From Chitinophaga japonensis (GTDB taxonomy: Bacteria > Bacteroidota > Bacteroidia > Chitinophagales > Chitinophagaceae), in the NCBI RefSeq assembly GCF_007830125.1, contig NZ_VLLG01000003.1:1416247-1480246 (forward strand): a DNA stretch of 64,000 nt, written 5' to 3'. Position 1 is the first letter of the stretch. Every line of letters begins with the position of its first letter. The notes beneath the pieces were generated by a model, which had not been told where the DNA came from, did no database searches, and was given only the letters and a program-made list of their open reading frames with translations. Shown here in pieces: positions 58,570 through 64,000 of this stretch. A program made the translations under genes and the position numbers.

Positions 58570-59109
58570 ATGCGCTTTATAAAATTATTACTGGTAAGCG
58601 TTATCAGTTTTGCTGTCCTTATTTTCCTGCTCTCGCTGTTATTCCCGTCCAAAGCGGTGGTAGACCGTTCCGGCGTTATAGACGCCCCGTTAGCGGTGGT
58701 ATACAGCCAGATCAGCGAATTAAAGACCTGGCCCCAATGGAATCCCTGGACCCGGCAGGCCGGGCCATCCCTGCAGTTCTCCGAGCCTTCGCAGGGCGCC
58801 GGCGCCTGGTACACCTGGACCAACCCCGCTGACGACCGCTCTTCCGGCAAGCTGACGATACAGCGCAGCGATCCGGCCAAAGGCGTGTATTACAAGATGG
58901 AATTCAAGGATATGAAACCGGTATTTTCCGGGCTGGAGATAAAACCCTCGGAAAATGGAAAAAGCACGGTGATCCACTGGTACCTGGAAACGAGGCTGGG
59001 CTGGCTGCCCTGGTGGAAATTCCGCGGCTTTATGGCGGACCGGCTGATGGGGCCGCAGGTAGAGCAGGGGCTTACCGAGCTGAAAGCCCGTTGCGAAGGT
59101 ATGCGTTAG
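58570..59109 (+). CDS. SRPBCC (START/Bet v1-like) protein with membrane anchor, second copy
   Basis: A 179-residue protein, taken from ATG at 58570 (MRFIKLLLVSVISFAVLIFLLSL), which gives a single membrane anchor followed by an SRPBCC fold (DAPLAVVYSQISELKTWPQWNPW, GAWYTWTNPADDRSSGKL, FMADRLMGPQVEQGLTELK). It is a paralogue of the gene at 57896. Function unknown. The upstream open frame runs through a word-repeat element, so it is not used. Confidence 0.78.
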   Translation: MRFIKLLLVSVISFAVLIFLLSLLFPSKAVVDRSGVIDAPLAVVYSQISELKTWPQWNPWTRQAGPSLQFSEPSQGAGAWYTWTNPADDRSSGKLTIQRSDPAKGVYYKMEFKDMKPVFSGLEIKPSENGKSTVIHWYLETRLGWLPWWKFRGFMADRLMGPQVEQGLTELKARCEGMR

Positions 59110-59196
59110 CAACAGGACACCTGTTTATAAAATTGGATGAACGGTACCCGCTGTTCAGTTGAATAGGTGTAATTTTCTGCAAAACAAATTTGACCA

Positions 59197-59694
59197 ATGA
59201 AACAGATCTTCTTATTCCTGGCTATACTGGCTACCACCGGCAGTATAGCGTGCGCACAGCAGGTGAAAAGCCCGCGTGTGACCGCAGAAGGCGAAAACGT
59301 AAAAGTAAGCTACGGACAACCTTCCAAGCGGGGCCGCGTTATTTTCGGTGGACTGGAACAATACGGCAAGGTATGGCGTACCGGCGCTAACGAAGCTACC
59401 GAGATCACCTTTGCCAAAGACGCCACCTTCGGAGGAAAACCTGTTAAGGCGGGCACTTATACCCTGTTCACCATCCCCGGTGAAAAAGAGTGGACCTTTA
59501 TCCTGAACAGCGAATTAAAGCAATGGGGCGCTTATAAATACGACGAGATCAAGGACAAGGACGTTTTGAAAGTAAAGGTACCCGCCACCACCATCAGCGG
59601 CGAACCCGTAGAAAAGCTGACCATCACCCTGCCTCCCGGCAAGCTGGTGCTGGAATGGGACAAAACCCATGTAGAAGTGCCGATCGAGTCATAA
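59197..59694 (+). CDS. DUF2911 exported protein
   Basis: A 165-residue protein with a signal peptide ending near SIACAQ and a DUF2911-type beta-rich domain: VSYGQPSKRGRVIFGGLEQYGKVWRTGANEATEI, GTYTLFTIPGEKEWTFILN and LTITLPPGKLVLEWDKT. DUF2911 proteins are common in Bacteroidota and are of unknown role, probably periplasmic. The hairpin at 59702 follows the stop. Confidence 0.88.
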   Translation: MKQIFLFLAILATTGSIACAQQVKSPRVTAEGENVKVSYGQPSKRGRVIFGGLEQYGKVWRTGANEATEITFAKDATFGGKPVKAGTYTLFTIPGEKEWTFILNSELKQWGAYKYDEIKDKDVLKVKVPATTISGEPVEKLTITLPPGKLVLEWDKTHVEVPIES

Positions 59695-59701
59695 TATGCA
59701 G

Positions 59702-59755
59702 ATGTGTTAATGTACTCATATGCTGGCGAATCAGCACATCAGTACATTAACACAT
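59702..59755. terminator. 24-bp word-repeat hairpin overlapping the end of bioA
   Basis: The arms 59702-59725 and 59732-59755 are complementary over 24 bp with two mismatches. The right arm lies inside bioA and encodes its last codons, up to and including the stop region at 59731. It stands between the converging DUF2911 and bioA genes. Confidence 0.7.
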
Positions 59756-61011
59756 TCAATAATGCTCTCATATACCTGCCCCAGCTCCTCATCTGTAATA
59801 CAATACGGCGGCATAATGTACAGCGTGTTCCCCAATGGCCGCAGCATGATCCTTCTTTCCCGGAAAAAACGGTGCAGTAGATCCGCCAGTTGGTTGGTAT
59901 AGCTATCCTGCCCCGGCGTTACCATTTCAAAAGCCAGTATGGTGCCCTGCAGCCGTATATTCTTCACCGTTTTATACTCAGACAGCCGTTGCGCAAATTG
60001 TTTGTGCTGCACGTGTATCCGTTCCCGGTGCTGCGCACAGGCCGGGTCCAGGAACAGGTCCAGGCTGGCCAGCGCTACGCTGCAGGCCAGCGGGTTGGCC
60101 GTAAAGGAGTGGCCGTGGAAGAGCGTTTTCAGCTTATCGTCCGAGAGGAAGGCATCGTAGATGGCGGCGGTACAGGTAGTAACGCCCAGCGCCATGCTGC
60201 CGCCGGTAAGCCCTTTGGAGAGGCAGATCATATCCGGTCCGGTGGACACGTTTTCCATAGCAAAGTTTTTCCCGGTTCTGCCAAAGCCTGTCATGATCTC
60301 GTCGGCTATCAGCAGGATACCTTGCTGGCGGCAGTATTGCAGCAACTGTTCCAGTGCGGCGGCTTCATACATACGCATGCCCCCCGCGCCCTGCACCAGC
60401 GGCTCAAATATGATGGCCGCAATGGTATCCGGCTGCAGCGCCTGTATAGCGGCTTGCAGCGCCGGGATATTATCCGCTGCGGGCGTGTCTATGAAATGCA
60501 CTTCAAACAGCAGGTCGTTAAAAGGAGCGGTAAAAACGCTGCGGCTGCTCACGCTCATGGCCCCGAACGTATCCCCGTGATAGGCGTGGTGAAAGGCCAG
60601 TATCTTATGCCGGGTGCTGCCCTGGTTATGCCAGTACTGCAGGGCCATTTTCAGCGCCACTTCCACGGCGGTGGAGCCATTGTCGGAATAGAACACCCGG
60701 CTTTGCCGGCCGGGCAGTATGGGCAGCAGCCTTTCCGCCAGGTTTACGGCAGGAGCGTGGGTGTAGCCGGCAAAGATGCAGTGCTGCAGCTCCATGGCCT
60801 GTGCCGCCAGTTGTTGGGCGATGTGCGGATGGGCATGCCCGTGTATGTTTACCCACCAACTGGAGGTAGCGTCCAGGTAGCTGTTGCCGGCTTCGTCAAA
60901 CAGTAATGCGCCTGCGCCGCGTACAATCCCCACGGGGGGCGGCGCTGTCTGCATTTGCGTGTACGGATGCCATATCACCCGCAGATCGCGTTCACTTAAT
61001 GTTTCAGACAT
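59731..61011 (-). CDS. bioA: Adenosylmethionine-8-amino-7-oxononanoate aminotransferase
   Basis: A 426-residue fold-type I aminotransferase of the BioA class: IWHPYTQMQTAPPP at the N-terminus (substrate-contacting WHPYTQ), DATSSWWVNIHGHAHPHI, FYSDNGSTAVEVALKMA, ADEIMTGFGRTGK, the PLP lysine in CLSKGLTGG and the C-terminal region PPYCITDEELGQVYESI. It makes 7,8-diaminopelargonate in biotin synthesis with SAM as amino donor. No other bio genes are adjacent. The last codons lie in an inverted-repeat arm. A -7 element is 24 bp upstream. Confidence 0.94.
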   Translation of the reverse strand: MSETLSERDLRVIWHPYTQMQTAPPPVGIVRGAGALLFDEAGNSYLDATSSWWVNIHGHAHPHIAQQLAAQAMELQHCIFAGYTHAPAVNLAERLLPILPGRQSRVFYSDNGSTAVEVALKMALQYWHNQGSTRHKILAFHHAYHGDTFGAMSVSSRSVFTAPFNDLLFEVHFIDTPAADNIPALQAAIQALQPDTIAAIIFEPLVQGAGGMRMYEAAALEQLLQYCRQQGILLIADEIMTGFGRTGKNFAMENVSTGPDMICLSKGLTGGSMALGVTTCTAAIYDAFLSDDKLKTLFHGHSFTANPLACSVALASLDLFLDPACAQHRERIHVQHKQFAQRLSEYKTVKNIRLQGTILAFEMVTPGQDSYTNQLADLLHRFFRERRIMLRPLGNTLYIMPPYCITDEELGQVYESIIECVNVLMC

Positions 61012-61034
61012 AGGTGTAATGATCGTTGAAGGGG

Positions 61035-61042
61035 CAAAGGTA
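61035..61042 (-). promoter_or_regulatory. -7 promoter element for bioA
   Basis: TACCTTTG on the minus strand matches TAnnTTTG, 23 bp before the ATG at 61011. I see no BirA-type operator. Confidence 0.45.
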
Positions 61043-61054
61043 GCAGATAGTTTG

Positions 61055-62644
61055 TTAGTTTGTGATACCTGCCAGCCTGCACAGTATCCGGTACAGCGCG
61101 GAAGCGTCGTAGGGTTTGTGCAGGATCGCGTTTACCTGCAGGTGCTGCAGCTTTTCCTTTACTTCGGGGATCACGTCGGCGGTAAGCGCAATGATGAAGG
61201 CGTGCGGTTGTATTTTTTTAATGAAGGGAATGGTGTCGTAGCCATCCATTTCCGGCATATGCAGGTCCAGTATGATGCCGTCAAAATGGTGCTGCTGCAT
61301 TTTTTCAACCGCTTCCTTGCCATTGGTGGCGGTAATGGTGGCGGCGCCTGTTCTTTGTAGCTGGTAGCCCAGCACCATGGCGTTGATAGAATTGTCTTCC
61401 ACTATCAGTAGCTGCTTATGTTTCAGCCAGTCCTGTAATTCCGGCTGGTGGTAGGGCGGACAGGGTTTGCCGGCTGTGCGCAGCAGGTGGAAGGTGATAT
61501 CGAAGCGGAAAGCGGTGCCCTGCCCCGGCTCGCTTTCCACGGTAATGTGGCTGTTATGCAGCTCCACCAGGCTTTTGGTGATGGCCAGCCCCAGCCCGGT
61601 GCCGCCATGCTGGCGGGTGGTGGTGGCATGCTGCGCCTGCACAAAGCTTTCGAATATCCGGTCCTGCATGGCTTTCTCGATGCCGATGCCGGTGTCCCTG
61701 ACACAGAACTGCACGGTAGCGGTGCCGCTGTCCTGGCTTAGCAGGTGGGCTTCAATGAAAACGCCGCCGCTGTGGGTGAATTTGATAGCGTTATTGATCA
61801 GGTTGTTCAGTATCTGTCCCAGCCGTACCGGGTCGCCGCAGAGGGCAGGAGGGAGGTCCGGGTCGATGGAGGTATAGAGCCGGATATGCTTGGACTTGGC
61901 CAGGGGCTGGTAATTGCTTTCTATGTCCTGGATCAGGGTTTTGAGATCGAGGGGGATATGTTCCAGCTCTACCTTGCCGGCTTCTATTTTACTGAAATCG
62001 AGTATGTCGTTGATCAGCGTCAGCAGGTGCTGCGCGGAGTATTTGAGGCTGTGCACCAGCGAGGCGTGCTGGCTGGTTTCTTCCAGGAGGTTGGCAATGC
62101 CGATGATGCCGTTGAGGGGTGTGCGTATCTCGTGGCTCATAACGGAGAGGAACTCGGAGCGGGCCCTGGCGGCTTTTTCCGCGGCTTCTTTGGCATTGAT
62201 CAGTTCCTGCTGGGCATTCTTATAATGCGTGATATCCTTGATGACCACCATGATGCAGCGTCCGCTGTAATGCCATCCGCGTTTGATGAGGGAGATGCGC
62301 AGGCGGAACCATTTGTTTACTTCCGGTCGGTGGTCCGGGTATTCCAGTTCCTGTGGAATGCCTGTTTCCAGCAGCTCGTCCATAAGGGACGAAAAAACGG
62401 TGCTCTGCGGGCCTAATACGGCGTGTAGGCTGCGGCCGATGATCTGCTCCCGCGGCGTAAACAAGAGGGAATCATCATTACACCATACGCGTGTAAAGAT
62501 CTTTTCCTCGTTCAGCTCGAATACAATATCATCCAGGGAGGTCAACAGCGCTTCCAGGTCGCTTGCCAGCCAATGCTCTTCCGTTTCCGCTTCCTGTTTG
62601 TCACAGGCTACCATATTGCCTGCCATGTGTAAAGGGTCGGACAT
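61055..62644 (-). CDS. Hybrid histidine kinase: PAS, kinase and receiver domains
   Basis: A 529-residue soluble protein. An N-terminal PAS-like region (about 25-145, ending [15 protein letters not shown]) precedes the HisKA dimerisation domain, [13 protein letters not shown] (His171). Next come the ATP-binding domain with [10 protein letters not shown] and GGTGLGLAI, and a C-terminal receiver domain with IVEDNS and the phosphoacceptor Asp in [11 protein letters not shown]. There is no membrane segment, so it senses an internal signal. No dedicated response regulator or DNA-binding domain is adjacent; phosphate may pass to an Hpt protein elsewhere. Confidence 0.92.
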   Translation of the reverse strand: MSDPLHMAGNMVACDKQEAETEEHWLASDLEALLTSLDDIVFELNEEKIFTRVWCNDDSLLFTPREQIIGRSLHAVLGPQSTVFSSLMDELLETGIPQELEYPDHRPEVNKWFRLRISLIKRGWHYSGRCIMVVIKDITHYKNAQQELINAKEAAEKAARARSEFLSVMSHEIRTPLNGIIGIANLLEETSQHASLVHSLKYSAQHLLTLINDILDFSKIEAGKVELEHIPLDLKTLIQDIESNYQPLAKSKHIRLYTSIDPDLPPALCGDPVRLGQILNNLINNAIKFTHSGGVFIEAHLLSQDSGTATVQFCVRDTGIGIEKAMQDRIFESFVQAQHATTTRQHGGTGLGLAITKSLVELHNSHITVESEPGQGTAFRFDITFHLLRTAGKPCPPYHQPELQDWLKHKQLLIVEDNSINAMVLGYQLQRTGAATITATNGKEAVEKMQQHHFDGIILDLHMPEMDGYDTIPFIKKIQPHAFIIALTADVIPEVKEKLQHLQVNAILHKPYDASALYRILCRLAGITN

Positions 62645-62783
62645 GTATTACTACCTTTTTAGGGTAAAACAATAAATATGCATGTTTCCGCTGAGCGACG
62701 GTGTCTTGGTTGATGATTAACGCAGGAAAATAAATTTACTGAATTAAACAATACAAGCGGGGGATGTGCATAACTTCTTGCGG

Positions 62784-63311
62784 CTAGCGCGCAAAAAGCG
62801 CATCATCAATCCGTTGTTTTTGCCTTTGATGGTGGCGCATATGCATTTCCGCGAACTGCAGCCATTCTGCCGCATTAAAAAAGCGGAACCCGGGGTGTTC
62901 GGTTTTGCCGGTGGCGGCGGAGAAATCAAACCTTGCGTACAGGCGGTTCACTTTTTCGTGGATGGCGGTCAGGCCCTGCAGCAGTGCTTCCCGGCTTTGC
63001 GGTTGCGGCATGCCGGCATTGGCCGGGTTTTCCAGCGGCCCGTCGGGGAAGCGGTTGTTCCGGAAGATGGCTTTAGCATGTTCGTGCATTTCCTGTTCGC
63101 TGTTGATATTGTTTAACAGGCAGGCTTCCATCTGGTCTGCAAACCAGGCCGTATCCCCTATAATATGCACGTACACCTGTCCCATGGACCAGGAGCCGGG
63201 CTGCGGCTGCCGTTGCAGCATGTCCAGCGTATAAGCGTCCAGGTATGCGATCCATTGTGTGATGGTATCGTTGAATTGGCGGAGTAAGGTAGCGGGAGGA
63301 GCTATGGTCAT
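62784..63311 (-). CDS. DinB-like four-helix protein
   Basis: A 175-residue protein, taken from ATG at 63311 (MTIAPPATLLRQFNDT). The helical bundle pattern with PGSWSMGQVYVHIIGDTAWFADQ and a late HMRHHQRQ histidine pair resembles the DinB-like metal-binding superfamily (DinB_2). The reaction is unknown. The open frame continues upstream through the antisense strand of tRNA-Pro, which is not real coding. A -7 element at 63328-63335 supports the chosen start. Confidence 0.78.
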   Translation of the reverse strand: MTIAPPATLLRQFNDTITQWIAYLDAYTLDMLQRQPQPGSWSMGQVYVHIIGDTAWFADQMEACLLNNINSEQEMHEHAKAIFRNNRFPDGPLENPANAGMPQPQSREALLQGLTAIHEKVNRLYARFDFSAATGKTEHPGFRFFNAAEWLQFAEMHMRHHQRQKQRIDDALFAR

Positions 63312-63327
63312 TTTTTTAGTATTAATG

Positions 63328-63335
63328 CAAATATA
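63328..63335 (-). promoter_or_regulatory. -7 promoter element for the DinB-like gene
   Basis: TATATTTG on the minus strand matches TAnnTTTG, 16 bp before the ATG at 63311. Confidence 0.45.
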
Positions 63336-63405
63336 GAAATAGCCAGGCAGGCAGTGCGGCCGGCCATGATTATTTATTATTAAAATATAATATATGAATG
63401 AAAAA

Positions 63406-63438
63406 TTGGTAATAAATAAAAAAACCTTCTTACATTTG
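63406..63438 (+). promoter_or_regulatory. Promoter of tRNA-Pro
   Basis: TTGG at 63406-63409 and TACATTTG at 63431-63438, 21 bp apart, fit the -33/-7 pattern seen before tRNA-His. Transcription would begin shortly before the tRNA at 63453. Confidence 0.55.
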
Positions 63439-63452
63439 CAATCCCTTAAGGA

Positions 63453-63526
63453 CGGGATGTAGCGCAGCCCGGTAGCGCGCTTCGTTCGGGACGAAGAGGC
63501 CGCTGGTTCGAATCCAGTCATCCCGA
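63453..63526 (+). tRNA. tRNA-Pro (CGG)
   Basis: Complete cloverleaf: acceptor stem CGGGATG/CATCCCG, D-arm GCGCAGCCCGGTAGCGC, anticodon stem CTTCG/CGAAG around loop TTCGGGA (anticodon CGG), and T-arm CTGGTTCGAATCCAG. CCA is not encoded (CTA follows the discriminator base). The sequence closely follows bacterial proline tRNAs. Confidence 0.96.
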
Positions 63527-63548
63527 CTACAATTTTACCTTTTTTTGT

Positions 63549-63578
63549 AAAGCCTGCTACAAGAGCAGGCTTTGTTGT
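63549..63578 (+). terminator. Terminator after tRNA-Pro
   Basis: AAAGCCTGCT at 63549-63558 pairs perfectly with 63564-63573 around a five-base loop, followed by GTTGTT. Confidence 0.75.
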
Positions 63579-63617
63579 TATGAGAATAATTAACCCGATT
63601 ACCTGGAAGACTGCGAG

Positions 63618-64000
63618 ATGACAAAAAATACACTGGAACAAAGGGGCTTCCTGTTCAATAAAAAGTGGTTTGATATCACGTCAGATGGATTATCCGTCCG
63701 TAGTAAGCACCTGCTTGATAGCAGCGAATATTATGTCAGGTTCGAGGATGTGGGCGTAAAGATAATAAAGTCAAAATCAGGAAATATAGCGTGGCTAATT
63801 GCTGGTTTTTTTCTTACGGGTATTGCCGCTCTCCTGTTTGTGGAAGAACTGGAGGGAGGGGAAGTGGAAGATAACGCTTACCTGTTTTATTTGGTAGCAG
63901 CCGTGCTTTGCGCGCTCACTTATCTTTTTACTTTTAAGCGTGTATGCTATCTGGCGAAGAATGATAATTCAAACGCCATTGCCTTTCTAATTGATAAACC
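63618..64000 (+). CDS. Membrane protein of unknown function, partial
   Basis: The frame begins at ATG 63618 (MTKNTLEQRGFLFNKKWFD) and runs off the right edge after 127 codons. Two hydrophobic segments lie near residues 60-76 and 90-106, separated by an acidic stretch (EELEGGEVEDNAY), and followed by a short cytoplasmic-looking part. I recognise no family. The DNA is more AT-rich than most genes here, which could reflect later acquisition, but 380 bp is too little to judge. Confidence 0.6.
   Translation, partial: MTKNTLEQRGFLFNKKWFDITSDGLSVRSKHLLDSSEYYVRFEDVGVKIIKSKSGNIAWLIAGFFLTGIAALLFVEELEGGEVEDNAYLFYLVAAVLCALTYLFTFKRVCYLAKNDNSNAIAFLIDK

Noticed and set aside
63312..63641. N-terminal extension of the DinB-like gene through tRNA-Pro
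   Set aside because: The extra residues (including GMTGFEPAASSS) are the antisense translation of the tRNA, a well-known artefact. A promoter and ATG at 63311 support the shorter gene.

Overview
The window reads as an ordinary chromosomal segment of a Bacteroidota bacterium, most likely family Chitinophagaceae (Chitinophaga or a relative). The reasons are: SusC-like/OMP_b-brl_3 outer-membrane receptors with carboxypeptidase-regulatory N-termini, a fused SecDF, a secreted subtilase with a type IX secretion (T9SS) sorting tail, LytS/LytR-type signalling, DUF4397, DUF2911 and dual-action HEIGH metallopeptidase families, and promoters of the Bacteroidota type (-7 TAnnTTTG) with no Shine-Dalgarno emphasis. 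The coding DNA is moderately GC-rich by eye. No insertion sequence, prophage, integrase or CRISPR array was found. The species assignment is inference only.

Layout. 1-4.5 kb: a truncated membrane 4Fe-4S oxidoreductase, a PyrR-like phosphoribosyltransferase, phosphoglucomutase and isoaspartyl methyltransferase. 4.5-10.6 kb: two tandem paralogous outer-membrane receptors and a DUF445 protein. 10.7-15 kb: tRNA-His, a membrane esterase, a RelBE-type toxin-antitoxin pair, dCTP deaminase and a phosphopantetheinyl transferase. 15-22.4 kb: shikimate kinase, DUF423, an alpha/beta hydrolase lacking its serine, FtsK, a LolA-like carrier and dihydrolipoyl dehydrogenase. 22.4-34 kb: a T9SS subtilase, a lipoprotein metalloprotease, a methyltransferase, a methylmalonyl-CoA mutase catalytic subunit, an M23 peptidase, an aminotransferase, a DUF4397 lipoprotein and a beta-lactamase-like serine hydrolase. 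34-43 kb: SecDF, a LytS/LytR pair, a sterol-desaturase family protein, a Spy-like protein and several unrecognised genes. 43.4-48.4 kb: a five-gene run of outer-membrane receptor, ECF sigma factor, small single-TM protein, anchored CpxP-like protein and Spy-like protein. 48.4-64 kb: a shortened class 3 lipase, deoxyribonucleotidase, an MG2-plug fusion, a flavoprotein, deoxynucleoside kinase, FolK, SppA, an orphan ABC-2 permease, two SRPBCC proteins, DUF2911, BioA, a hybrid histidine kinase, a DinB-like protein, tRNA-Pro and a truncated membrane protein.

Two things stand out. First, 46.3-48.4 kb looks like a sigma/anti-sigma/periplasmic-sensor module resembling Cnr-type (CnrH/CnrY/CnrX) regulation, placed 11 bp behind an outer-membrane receptor, with a 7-bp tandem repeat between sigma and candidate anti-sigma. 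Second, intergenic gaps repeatedly carry inverted repeats built from a small vocabulary of short words (for example GCACATCCGCA, AAATTCC, GTAGGAA). The arms match each other within a locus but differ between loci. One such arm forms the last codons of bioA.
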